Positions 9,346-18,151 of a stretch of DNA of 64,000 nucleotides are shown one piece after another; the first letter of the stretch is position 1; each line of letters starts with the position of its first letter. This DNA is from Myxococcales bacterium (lineage in GTDB: Bacteria; Myxococcota_A; Polyangia; Polyangiales; Polyangiaceae), in the NCBI GenBank assembly GCA_016703425.1, contig JADJCA010000016.1:124001-188000 (forward strand). Direction: 5' to 3'. Both the position numbers and the translations under genes were made by a program. The notes under the pieces were generated by a model, which searched no databases, was not told the DNA's origin, and saw only the letters and a program-made list of their open reading frames with translations.

Positions 9346-10115
9346 AACGAACGGTCCTCGCGCTCCGAGGCCTCCGCGTCGTCCTTTGGCACCTTGAGCG
9401 CCACGCTGCCGGCCTTCAACGTCGTTTTGCCGGTGAGCGGCGACACGAGCAACGTCAGCGTTCGATCATCGTTGAAGACGCGAGTCTCATCGCCGGGCTT
9501 CGGCGCCAGTTGCACCACGGCGCGCTCGGTCATTCCGCCGGGCCAGAAGTACAGGTAGGCGCGGCCCGACTGCTTGGGCTCCAAGTCGTGTGACGCCTGG
9601 ACCTCGCGAAATGTGATGCCGCGCGGCAGCGCCCGCAGCGACTTCATCTCCGCCTGGTCGCCGATCTCGCCCTTGGTGACGGGCTTGAAGGTGGCGCGGG
9701 GCGGCTTCGGCCCTTTCACGATGCGCTCCGATTCGGCCGCCGCCGCGCGCTCCGCGTCGGTGACGGGATTTGCCCCCGCCGCGCCCGACTTGTCGTTGGA
9801 CTGGACGAGGTGCCGCTGGTCCGCTTCCTCGAGCCACATCGAGTCCTTCTCGAAGTCGAAGACGAGGCGGACGCTCTTCGACGTGGCGTTGGCTCGACCA
9901 TAGCCGGCGCGGACGGCGCCGCTCACGAGGGTCGCCGCCTGCTTCAATCGCGCGCCCTCGAGCTGACCGGAGCCGCCCATGACGCCAACGGTCAGGACGG
10001 CGACGATGGCGAGAACGACCAAAATCTCAATGAGCGTGAGCCCCGAAACGAAGCGCCGCCGCAATCGCCTGGCGCGATTGGGCAGACGACGCTCCGAATC
10101 GGGGCGCTGGCTCAC
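9342..10115 (-). CDS. gspH: Type II secretion minor pseudopilin GspH
   Basis: The prepilin motif VSG/LTLIEILVVLAIVAVLTVG sits after a ~25-residue Arg-rich leader; Glu+5 is present. GspH/FimT-type proteins are minor pseudopilins located near the tip. The product is 257 residues, longer than the usual ~170, with a charged insertion (about residues 85-150). I choose GTG 10115 because it overlaps the gspG stop in a GTGA arrangement; upstream residues in frame have no family character. The C-terminus contains a typical GspH beta-sheet region with LYFWPGGMTERAVVQL. Confidence 0.85.
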   Translation of the reverse strand: MSQRPDSERRLPNRARRLRRRFVSGLTLIEILVVLAIVAVLTVGVMGGSGQLEGARLKQAATLVSGAVRAGYGRANATSKSVRLVFDFEKDSMWLEEADQRHLVQSNDKSGAAGANPVTDAERAAAAESERIVKGPKPPRATFKPVTKGEIGDQAEMKSLRALPRGITFREVQASHDLEPKQSGRAYLYFWPGGMTERAVVQLAPKPGDETRVFNDDRTLTLLVSPLTGKTTLKAGSVALKVPKDDAEASEREDRSL

Positions 10116-10537
10116 TGCTTGGGACCCTCGGGGATGCGGAGGTCGTCTTTCGTGCCCTTCTTCTTGTCGGGGCCGTAGCTGGTGACGACCACGTCGTCGG
10201 GCTGGCAGTCGATCTCGTAGGCCGTATCCCACGGGTCCGCCGGCTTGGTGCTGGCCGACACGATCTTGTCAGCCTTGAGCTTCTCCATCGTGGGGCAGTC
10301 TCCGCCGGGGTTCTGCGACTTCCACAGCTCGACGGCGCGCTGCAGGTTTCCAACGTCGATCTTCGCCTGGGATACGCGCGCCTTCTCGAACTGCGGCACG
10401 GCGACCACGGCGACGCCGCCGGCGATGAGTCCGATGATCGCGAGGACGATCAGGATTTCGATGAGGGTGACGCCCCGCGCCCGACCGCGAAGCCGACGCT
10501 TCGTTGCCCTTGCCGCGATCCGATTCAACGTGCTCAT
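10112..10537 (-). CDS. gspG: Type II secretion major pseudopilin GspG
   Basis: GspG is the main subunit of the T2SS pseudopilus. The 141-residue product has the prepilin leader and site RARG/VTLIEILIVLAIIGLIAGG (Glu+5), the VGNLQRAVELWK helix and the C-terminal DPWDTAYEI...SYGPD segment, which is the calcium-loop region of GspG. ATG 10537 is preceded by a perfect AGGAGG eight bases upstream, one of the strongest ribosome sites in the operon, fitting high expression of the major subunit. A second ATG at 10543 is too close to this site. Gap to the upstream gene is 77 nt, where most other junctions overlap. Confidence 0.92.
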   Translation of the reverse strand: MSTLNRIAARATKRRLRGRARGVTLIEILIVLAIIGLIAGGVAVVAVPQFEKARVSQAKIDVGNLQRAVELWKSQNPGGDCPTMEKLKADKIVSASTKPADPWDTAYEIDCQPDDVVVTSYGPDKKKGTKDDLRIPEGPKQ

Positions 10538-10614
10538 GGTCATCTCCTCCTCGCCTCGATCTTTCGTTCGTTTCCTGCTGTTCATCAACCTGCCCGTCAC
10601 CCAATTGCCCGGGC

Positions 10615-11031
10615 TCACTCGACGCGATCGAGACCGAACGGCTCACCGTCGGGCCCATCGCTCACAACTTCGAAGCCCGCCGGATCCTTCCGGCCGGGGC
10701 AGAGCAGCCGAAAGGGCCGCTGCCACGCGTCGACGGGAAGGTCTCTTATGTGTCCACCGCGCGAGAGTTCGTCGAGCGCCTTGGGACAGCGGCCACCATT
10801 GGCGGCACGGTAGGCCGAGACGGCGCGGGCGACGTCGCCGATACTCGCGCGCGTCGCGCGCACCTCGGCGGCAGCGCGCTCACGACGGATGACCGCCACC
10901 ACCAGGACGAGCGCGAGCAAGAGGGCGATGCTCAACCTTCCGCGAACGCGGCCGAGCCAGCCAGCGACGCCGCGCCGGCGCTCCCAAGGAAAGAACACGC
11001 GTGAATGAGCGCCCTTCGCCATGATGCTCAC
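10615..11031 (-). CDS. GspG-like protein without a prepilin N-terminus
   Basis: The 138-residue product has one membrane segment (about residues 33-48), a short helix (IGDVARAVSAYRAANGG) and a C-terminal block DAWQRPFRLLCPG...VVSDGPDGEPFG. That block is the GspG C-terminal pattern (D-W-x-x-P-Y ... S-x-G-x-D-G). The N-terminus, however, lacks the G/(F,V)TLxE cleavage site and Glu+5, so it should not be processed by prepilin peptidase or enter the pseudopilus normally. It lies between gspF and gspG, starting at GTG 11031 in a GTGA overlap with gspF (ATG 11022 is an alternative). It is probably a membrane-tethered GspG homologue of unknown role. Confidence 0.75.
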   Translation of the reverse strand: MSIMAKGAHSRVFFPWERRRGVAGWLGRVRGRLSIALLLALVLVVAVIRRERAAAEVRATRASIGDVARAVSAYRAANGGRCPKALDELSRGGHIRDLPVDAWQRPFRLLCPGRKDPAGFEVVSDGPDGEPFGLDRVE

Positions 11032-12449
11032 TGAATGAACTCGTTCATCTGGATGAGGGGCATCAGGATCGCGAACGCGATGAAACCGACGGCGCCCCCC
11101 ATGAAGACGATCATGAGCGGCTCGAGGAGACTGGTGAGCCCTTGGATGCGCGTCTCGACCTGCGTGTCATAAGCCTTCGCGACGTTCTCGAGCATTCCTT
11201 CGAGCTCGCCGCTCTTTTCACCGACGGCAATCATGTGGGTCACGATGGGCGGAAAATCACCGCTGCGCTTGAGAGGCGCCGCGATCGACTGGCCCTCGCG
11301 GATGGCGTTGGCGGCCTCGTCGACGACGCGCTCAAGGCGCGCGTTGCCGATGACGTTGCGTACGATATCCATCGCCTTGAGGAGCGGCACACCGCTCTGG
11401 AGTAGCGTCGCGAGGGTGCGTGAAAAGCGGGCCACGGCCAGCATGCGAAAGAGGCCACCGAAGATCGGCATACGCAGGAGCCACGTGTCCTTGCGCTCGC
11501 GCCCCGCCGGGGTGGCGATGTAGTTGAGCAGACGCGTGATGCCGAAGCCGAAGGCCACGCCGATGCCCATGCCGAGGGCGTAGGACCAGGCCGACTCGAC
11601 GGAGAACATCAGGTACACGTGGAGCGCCAGCAAGCAGACGAGGGCGATGAACGCGACGCCGTAGGGGCGCTTCGGCTTTGGGTTCTCACGCGTCGCCTCC
11701 GGGACCGGCTGGGCCAGGTGCTTCTGCACCGAGAGCGCCGTCAAGAGCGTGAAGACGAAGCCCAACATCTCGTTGGACGAGAGCAGGTTCGAGACAGCGA
11801 TGAGCAGCGACGTGTACCAAGGGAGCGCGCGGTCTAAGCTCGCAAAGATGTTGGTCACCTTGGGCACCACGGCGACCATCATGACGCTGATGAGCACGGA
11901 GCCGATGATGAGCATCAGCACCGGGTATGCGAGCGCAGCGCTGACTTTCCCCTTGAGGCGCGCCTGGCTCTCCATGAAATCGGCGAGCCGCTCGAGGACC
12001 GCTTCGAGCGTGCCCGAGGCCTCTCCGGCGGCCACCATGTTCACGTAGAGCGGGGGGAAGATCTTGCCGTGCGGCTCGAGGCCCTTGGCGAGCGAGATGC
12101 CTTCGTTGAGGCGGTCCCGCACCTGCGTGAGCACCTTCTTGAGCTCGTGCTTTTCGATCTGATCGGTCAGCGCGTTCATGGCCTCGACGAGCGGGATTCC
12201 CGCGCGCACGAGCGTCGCCAATTGACGCGTCATCATGGCCACGTCGGTCGTGTTGACCCGGTTGAAGAGCGACGCGAGGCCGAACCCGCGGCCGCCGGCG
12301 GCGCGCTCCTTCGCCTGCTGCGCGTTCGTCAACATGACGCCCTCGCGCCGAAGCGACGCGCGAAGCACCTTCACGTTGTCCGCGTCGCGGACGCCATGCA
12401 CCTGTTTGCCGCTAGCTGCGACGAGACCGCGGTACTCGAAGACCGCCAT
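11028..12449 (-). CDS. gspF: Type II secretion inner-membrane platform protein GspF
   Basis: GspF is the polytopic core of the T2SS platform that contacts GspE and GspL. The 473-residue product opens MAVFEYRGLVAASGKQVHG and has the two repeated GspF domains: the first with RQLATLVRAGIPLVEAMNAL and NMVAAGEASGTLEAVLERL, the second with RTLATLLQSGVPLLKAMDIV and HMIAVGEKSGELEGMLENV. A ~100-residue insertion with extra hydrophobic segments between the domains makes it longer than the usual ~400 residues. ATG 12449 follows the restored gspE stop (12453) by 3 nt. Confidence 0.93.
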   Translation of the reverse strand: MAVFEYRGLVAASGKQVHGVRDADNVKVLRASLRREGVMLTNAQQAKERAAGGRGFGLASLFNRVNTTDVAMMTRQLATLVRAGIPLVEAMNALTDQIEKHELKKVLTQVRDRLNEGISLAKGLEPHGKIFPPLYVNMVAAGEASGTLEAVLERLADFMESQARLKGKVSAALAYPVLMLIIGSVLISVMMVAVVPKVTNIFASLDRALPWYTSLLIAVSNLLSSNEMLGFVFTLLTALSVQKHLAQPVPEATRENPKPKRPYGVAFIALVCLLALHVYLMFSVESAWSYALGMGIGVAFGFGITRLLNYIATPAGRERKDTWLLRMPIFGGLFRMLAVARFSRTLATLLQSGVPLLKAMDIVRNVIGNARLERVVDEAANAIREGQSIAAPLKRSGDFPPIVTHMIAVGEKSGELEGMLENVAKAYDTQVETRIQGLTSLLEPLMIVFMGGAVGFIAFAILMPLIQMNEFIQ

Positions 12450-14172
12450 GGCTCACTCCGCGCCCCGCTGGGTGTCGCGGCGAGAGTCGACGCCAACGGC
12501 CGCCGGCGGTCGCACCGCGCGCATCGACGCCGGCGACACGTCGAGGGCCGCGTCCTCTTTGCGTCGCCGCCAGGACCTCTTCCACCGAGGTGAGGCCCAA
12601 GAGGACCTTGCGGGCGCCGTCGTCTCGCAAGGTGTCCATCCCCTGCTCGATGGCCGCCCGCTTGACCGTCTGCGCGTCCGCGTTCTTGAGCACCAGCGGC
12701 CCGACGGCGTCATCCATGAGCATGAGCTCGTAGATGCCCCGACGACCGGAGAAGCCCGTGTTGCCGCAGCGATCGCAGCCCTTGTGGCGATAAAACGTCG
12801 GCCGCTCCATGGAGGCCGCCACAAGCGGGTCCACGTCGGCCGCGCCGCGCGGGTAATACTTCGTGTTGGCGATCTCGCGGCGGCGCTCGCGAAAGGCGAC
12901 GCGCTCCGTGGAGATGCCGAGTTGGTCGAGCTCGAAGGGTTCGGCGGGGTACGCGACCTTGCAGTGCGGACAGAGAACACGCACCAAGCGCTGCGCCAGG
13001 ATGCCGATGACGCTGGAGCGAATGAGGAAGGGCTCGACGCCCATGTCGACCATGCGCGTGATGGCGCCCGGGGCATCGTTGGTGTGAATGGTCGAGAGAA
13101 CGAGGTGACCGGTCAGCGAGGCGTTGATCGCAATCTCGACGGTCTCCTTGTCGCGGATCTCGCCGACCATGACCACGTCGGGGTCCTGGCGGAGGAAGGC
13201 GCGAAGAGCGCTGGCGAAGGTGAGGCCGATCTTCGCCTGGACGTGGACCTGGTGGATGCCGGAGATCTCGTACTCAACGGGATCTTCCGCCGTGAGGATG
13301 TTGATGTTCGGCTGATTGATTCGGTTGATGCACGCATAGAGCGTCGTCGTCTTGCCCGAGCCCGTCGGGCCGGTGACGAGGATGATGCCGTCGGGACGCC
13401 GGATCAGGCCGTCCATGATCGAGTAGTCGCGCGACGAGAACCCCAAGTCCGGCAAGTCCAAGAGGACGCTCGACTTGTTCAGGAGGCGCATGACGATGCG
13501 CTCGTAGCCGCGGCTCGTCGGGATGGTGCTGACGCGGATGTCGAAGCCCTTGCCAGCGATCTTCTTCGTGATGCGCCCGTCTTGTGGCAGCCGCTTCTCA
13601 GCGATGTTGAGCGAGCTCTCGATCTTGATGCGGGAGACGATGCTGTTCATGAAGGCGCGGGGCGCCCGACGGGCCACGTAGAGCTCCCCGTCGATGCGGT
13701 AGCGAACGAGGACCTCCTTCTCTTCCGGCTCGATGTGGATGTCGCTGGCGCGCTCCTTCATGGCGTGAAGAAACAGCGAGTTGACCCAACGAATCACCGG
13801 CGCTTCGTCGTCGGAGTCGAGGATGTCGTCGGCGGCTTCGTCGCCGTCACTGCCGCCCTCTTCTTGCTCGAGCTCGCCGCCGCCCGCGTCTCGCTCGTAG
13901 ACGCGATTGATGGCGTCGATGATGCGTTCGCCGACGCCGACGGAGACCTCGACGGACTTGCCGAAGAGCACGCGCAGGTCGTCGAAGGCCATCGTGTCGA
14001 AGGGGTCGCCGCAGAGCACGTGGACCGCGTGCTCGTCCTCGTGGTGGGCCAACATCCGATGTGACTTGGCGAACGCGATGGGAATCGGCTCGAGGCGGTC
14101 GAACGGTACGATGCCACGACGAGCGAGGACCTCGCCGAGGAAACGCTGCTCGGCCGGTCCCCCGCTGCTCAT
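12412..14172 (-). CDS. gspE: Type II secretion ATPase GspE (C-terminal frameshift likely)
   Basis: GspE powers pseudopilus assembly at the cytoplasmic face. Visible motifs: Walker A GPTGSGKTT (268-276), Asp box TAEDPVEYEI, Walker B MVGEIRDKETVEIA, His box TGHLVLSTIHTNDA, and the tetracysteine zinc site CPHC...CDRCGNTGF. It starts at ATG 14172, overlapping the gspD stop by ATGA. The frame as written runs 38 nt into gspF and ends in an Arg-rich tail unlike GspE. In another frame, the sequence from about 12,565 continues KEDAALDVSPASMRAV and stops at 12453, just before gspF. A single indel around 12,555-12,570 is therefore likely; the catalytic core is unaffected. Confidence 0.92.
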   Translation of the reverse strand: MSSGGPAEQRFLGEVLARRGIVPFDRLEPIPIAFAKSHRMLAHHEDEHAVHVLCGDPFDTMAFDDLRVLFGKSVEVSVGVGERIIDAINRVYERDAGGGELEQEEGGSDGDEAADDILDSDDEAPVIRWVNSLFLHAMKERASDIHIEPEEKEVLVRYRIDGELYVARRAPRAFMNSIVSRIKIESSLNIAEKRLPQDGRITKKIAGKGFDIRVSTIPTSRGYERIVMRLLNKSSVLLDLPDLGFSSRDYSIMDGLIRRPDGIILVTGPTGSGKTTTLYACINRINQPNINILTAEDPVEYEISGIHQVHVQAKIGLTFASALRAFLRQDPDVVMVGEIRDKETVEIAINASLTGHLVLSTIHTNDAPGAITRMVDMGVEPFLIRSSVIGILAQRLVRVLCPHCKVAYPAEPFELDQLGISTERVAFRERRREIANTKYYPRGAADVDPLVAASMERPTFYRHKGCDRCGNTGFSGRRGIYELMLMDDAVGPLVLKNADAQTVKRAAIEQGMDTLRDDGARKVLLGLTSVEEVLAATQRGRGPRRVAGVDARGATAGGRWRRLSPRHPAGRGVSHGGLRVPRSRRS

Positions 14173-16754
14173 CGCTCGACCTCTTTCACGGTCGTTCGCG
14201 GCTGCGGCGCCACGTTCACCGGCGGCGCCGGATTGGCCGCGGGGGGCGTTGGGGCAGCGGCGCCGGGGGCCGGCTCGCGTCGCGCGCCTGGCATGTCGAG
14301 CGGCTGGATCGGCTGATGGGTCTTGATCTCTTTCGGCCGCAAGAGATCGTCCATCTTCTTCTTCTCATCCATCTGGAAGAAGCTCTGACGAATCGCTTCG
14401 ACGAGGCCGTTGGTGCGCGTGTAGTCCTTCGGCGGCTCGAACTGCGACTCTTCGCGGAAGATGAAGTAGCGGTCCAAGAACTCCTGTCGCTCCTGCATCT
14501 TTCGCTCGAAGATGCGCCGCAAGTCCGCTTGGTCGCGAATGATCGACGGCGTGAGCACGAGGATGAGGTTGGTCTTCTGCATCTCGCGCCGCGATGAGCG
14601 GAAGAGGAAGCCGAGGACAGGGATGTCGCCGAGCAGCGGCACCTTCGCCTCCGAGTTCACGAAGCGATTCCGCATGAGGCCGCCGATGACCACGGTCTGC
14701 TGGTCGCCCACGACGAGCTGCGTTTGAGCCGTACGCTTGACGATGGGTACAGCGCCGGCGGAGCCCGGCAAGGCCTCCTTGGCCTCGCTGATCTCCTCTT
14801 GGATCTCGAGGCGCACCTGGTTCGATTCGTTCACGTGCGGCGTGATCTTGATCTTCGTACCGACGTCTTGACGAGCGCCGAAGCTCGACCCGAAACCTCC
14901 GCCGAGCGCGCCGAGCGCCCCCGCTGCGCCAGCGGCGCCGGGGATTGCGCCAAGCGACGGCAAGCCGACGTTGGTGTTGAGGGGAATGTTTTCGCCGATG
15001 TTGATCTCGGCGGGGATGTTGTCGGTCGCGAGAATATGCGGCGTCGAGAGGACGTCGGCGTCGCCGCTGGTGGCCAGCGCGTTGATGATCATGCCGAAGG
15101 CAGGGATGCTGACGCCGGTGCCGAGCAGGTTGTCGGTGCCCGGGATCGCGGGCCCGCGGATGCCGAGCGCCGCTCCGTTGAGGAGCGTCGCGTCTTGGAG
15201 CGGCGTGAGCTGGGTGGCGCTCTTGATGGGGTTGAGACCACCGTAGAGGATCGTGTCGTTGGGACCCTTGACGTCTTCCGCCGAGCCGCCGTGGAAGTTC
15301 ACGCCGAGCTGATTCGAGCGATTGACCGAGAGGTCCATGATGACCGCCTCGATGAAGACCTGACGGCGCGGCTTGTCGAGTCGATCGATGACGGCGCGCA
15401 GGGAGGCGAAGTCGCGCCCCGAGGACGTGACGACGATGGAGTTCGTCGACTTGTCGGCGCTCACCTTGACCCCACCCTCGAAGATTCCCTGATTGGCCGG
15501 TGGTGCGGCGCCGCCGGCGGCGCCGCCGGGCCGCGGCGGCTGGCCCGCCTGGGCGGCGCCTTGGACGATCTCATTCAGCGTCTTGGCGAGCTCGAGCGCG
15601 TCGGCGTGCTGGAGCGGCAGGACGCGCACCTCGCCCTCGGCAGACTGGGGAACGTCGATGCGCTTGATAAGCTCGAGAATGCGGAGGTACGCGCGCTCCG
15701 TCGAAACGATGATGACCGAGTTGGTGCGGTCGTCGGCCACCACCTTGGCTACGTGGTATTCGCCGCCGCTCGAAGCCGCCCCCGCGCCGGGAGCAGGCGC
15801 CCCTTGGCCGGGCGGCGCCGGCCGCGCCGGCCTTGATTTCGAAGAGGTCGTTGACCCGCGCGGCGACCTCGCTCGCGGCAGCGTAGTGGAGCGGGTGCAT
15901 CCAGATCTGGTCGCCGGCGCCCCCGACGTCGATCTCGTCGACGATCGACATCATGCGACGGATGTTCGACCCCGTATCGGTGATGATGAGGAGGTTCGAC
16001 GGGCCGTGGACGGAGATGTCGCCTTCCTTGCTCTTGAACTTGGTAAGCACCGTCGACATCTCATCGGCGCCGACGTTGCGGAGCCGGTGGAGCCGCGTGA
16101 TGAAGCGGTCCTCGACGGGCGCGGTCTGGTTGGGCCGAATGACCGGCGTCTGTTGCGACGCCACGCCGCCGGTCTCGACGATCTTGAGGAAGCGGCCGTG
16201 GGGAATGACCGTGAGCCCGTTGGTTTCGAGGATCGAAAGGAACGCTTGGTACGCCTCGGCGACGGTCACCTTTTGCGGCGAATAGACGCTCGCTTTGATG
16301 TTCTTAACCTTGCCGCCGAAGATGAAGCGACGGCCCGTTAGCTGCCCGATGACCCGCACGAGCTCCGTGAGGTCGGCGTCTTCGAGCGAGAACGAGACCT
16401 GGTAGTTTGGGCTCCTGGGCTGGACCTCACCCATGGCCTGCTCGAACTGCGGGAGCTTGTCGGTCCCCTCTTTGCCGGCCGCGGCCGCGGTGGCGGGGGT
16501 CGCGCCGGCGGCCGTAACGCCGGCCCTTTCGGGGTCGCGGCGGCGGGCGGTGCCGCGGCGGCGGCGGGACCGGCCGCGGCGGGCGTCACCGTGGGGGTCG
16601 CGGGCGTGGTCGGCGTCGCGCCGGCGGCAGCGGCCCCGGCCGGCGACAACGGTCGGCGTACGGGGCGCGGCGCCTGCGCCGTCGCCTCGGAAGGAGCGAA
16701 CGTCGTGAGCCCGAGCGCGAGGAGAGCGATGGAAGGAGCGCGAAGAAGCGTCAT
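14169..16754 (-). pseudogene. gspD: Type II secretion secretin GspD, split over three frames as sequenced
   Basis: GspD forms the outer-membrane secretin channel. Frame 1 (from ATG 16754) gives the signal peptide MTLLRAPSIALLALGLTTF and a Pro/Ala linker. Frame 2 (about 16,520 to 15,815) gives the N0-N1 domains, starting DKLPQFEQAMGEV and including GRRFIFGGKVKNIKASVYS. Frame 3 (about 15,815 to 14169) gives N2-N3 and the secretin domain with VFIEAVIMDLSVNRS, VSIPAFGMIINALA and VVIGGLMRNRF. All three pieces are colinear and contiguous. The breaks fall in a CCC/TTT run near 16,524 and a GGCCGGCGCC repeat near 15,800-15,825. Consensus error is more likely than true decay. A C-terminal Pro/Ala tail follows the S-domain. 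Confidence 0.88.
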
Positions 16755-16764
16755 GGGGGGGAGG

Positions 16765-17004
16765 TCAGATCTGACGGGGAGTCGGCGAGGGAGTGGAGGC
16801 GTTGCGCTCGCCGCTCGGCGGCGTGCTTGATGGGGATGGGGCCGGCGTGGCCGGCTCGGCCAAGGCGGCGTCACGCGCCGTCGACGCGCGACCGACAAGC
16901 CACGCGCTGCCGCCGAGGAGCGCGAGCGCCAGCGTCGTACCGCCGCCAATCACCGCGATGGACCGGAGCACCTGGCGCGTCATGGAACCGTCGTCCTCGC
17001 TCAT
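16765..17004 (-). CDS. Small single-pass membrane protein between gspC and gspD
   Basis: The 79-residue product has an acidic N-terminus (MSEDDGSM), one membrane segment (about residues 14-38, SIAVIGGGTTLALALLGGSA) and a Ser/Thr/Pro-rich exported tail. It starts at ATG 17004, 10 nt after the gspC stop, and ends 10 nt before the gspD start. The AGGAGC-like sequence just upstream can serve as a ribosome site. It matches no Gsp subunit I recognise. The topology (short N-in, Pro-rich tail outside) resembles a small accessory subunit or truncated anchor. Codon bias matches the neighbours, supporting a real gene. Confidence 0.6.
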   Translation of the reverse strand: MSEDDGSMTRQVLRSIAVIGGGTTLALALLGGSAWLVGRASTARDAALAEPATPAPSPSSTPPSGERNASTPSPTPRQI

Positions 17005-17014
17005 GGTTTGCTCC

Positions 17015-17973
17015 TCATTTGATGTTGTAGTCCATGTTCATTTGTTGCCCGCGGCGGTTGAGCACGATGGTCAGTCGCTCCGCCGTGCGAAGGCGCGCAT
17101 AGGCCTCGAGAGCCTTCTCGGGGTTGGCGATCTCGAAGCCGTTGATCGATTGGAGACGATCGCCGTTCTCCATGCCGATGACGCCCAAGAGGGTGTCGGG
17201 ACGAACGCCGAACATGCGGATGCCCACGGTCTTGCCGTTCTCCTGCTCGGGCACGATGCGCGCCTGGCGCATGAGGTCGGCTTGGTTCTCGAGGATCTTG
17301 TCTACGACGCCGCGGTCGATGTTGTACTCGGTGGGGCCGACCTTCACGATGCCCTTCTTGATGCCCTCGTCGAGCGACGGAGCTCCCCCGCCCTTCACCG
17401 GCGGCGGCGGCGGCGCTTCAGCGGCGGCGACGGGCTTCGGCGCGTCACCGGCCTTGAACATCTGCGCCTGGCAGAGGCTTCCGCCCGATGACAACCAAAC
17501 GCGATCCCAACCGACGTATTCAACCTTCTTGCTGCCCACCTCGCCGCCGCGGCGACGGAGCACGCTCTTGGTCTCGCCGTTCGCTTGGAACGCGGCGAAG
17601 GACCACTCGGGGTCCGGCGACGCTGCGATGATGAGGAGCTTCACGCCGTCGCATGGCGGCGCGTTGGCCGGATCGCGGAGGTCGGGGCCTTGCGGCGCAG
17701 TTTCGGCGGGCAGCTCGACCTTGTTGAGCGGCCCTGTCACGGAATCGAAGGGGTTGCGTGAGAGGATCGCGTCAGCGCTCGTCGCGTGGAGCGTAGGCGA
17801 GGCCAGCGGGGCTCCGCGCGCGACGAGCGGCGGCCACCGCGAGCTGCTTCGCGGTGGACAGCGCCACCGCCAACTGGGTCACCTCCCACGGAGCCAAAAA
17901 ACGCGGCCAGCGCCGTGAGCGGCAGGGTCACGAGCCAGAAATTGCGTTTGAGGATTTGGTCGAAGGACGCCAT
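17015..17973 (-). pseudogene. gspC: Type II secretion protein GspC, frame disrupted twice as sequenced
   Basis: GspC links the inner-membrane platform to the secretin. The N-terminal piece (ATG 17973) reads MASFDQILKRNFWLVTLPL, the cytoplasmic tip and membrane anchor. A middle piece in another frame reads EVTQLAVALSTAKQLAVAA. The rest, in a third frame, reads SPTLHATSADAILSRNPFDS, the conserved homology region, and continues to a C-terminal PDZ-like domain (VRPDTLLGVIGMENGDRL). Removing one base of the A6 run at 17896-17901 and correcting one base in the CGCGCGCG stretch near 17,815-17,825 joins all three. I read this as an intact gene with consensus errors; it is the first gene of the operon. 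Confidence 0.82.
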
Positions 17974-17999
17974 GGCGGGGAACTCGCGCGGCCAAGCTA

Positions 18000-18014
18000 G
18001 CGAGCTATGTGCCA
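18000..18014 (-). promoter_or_regulatory. Possible sigma-54 promoter for the gsp operon
   Basis: Read on the minus strand this is TGGCAC-N5-TCGC. The invariant GG (-24) and GC (-12) are separated by exactly 10 bases, as in TGGCAC-N5-TTGC. It ends 27 bp before the gspC start codon, so transcription would begin close to the gene. An NtrC-type activator gene ends about 140 bp further upstream. One mismatch in the -12 element and no test of activity keep this tentative. Confidence 0.4.
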
Positions 18015-18151
18015 GTCTGGAAGTCCTGTAATATCAAGCGATTTTCGATTGGTACGACAAGGCTGGCCCCAGACACCTTTGCCAGGCTCCGCGCCCCTCG
18101 CCGCGACGACGGTGCCAACGGTCACTCGGGCGCGCCGCGGAGACACCTCGC

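Noticed and set aside
12235..14064. 609-codon plus-strand ORF opposite gspE
   Set aside because: Antisense shadow of gspE caused by high GC; composition unlike a real protein.
14169..16754. Programmed frameshifting in gspD
   Set aside because: Breaks fall in GC-rich low-complexity tracts without a slippery heptamer plus pseudoknot, and similar breaks occur in many unrelated genes of the window.
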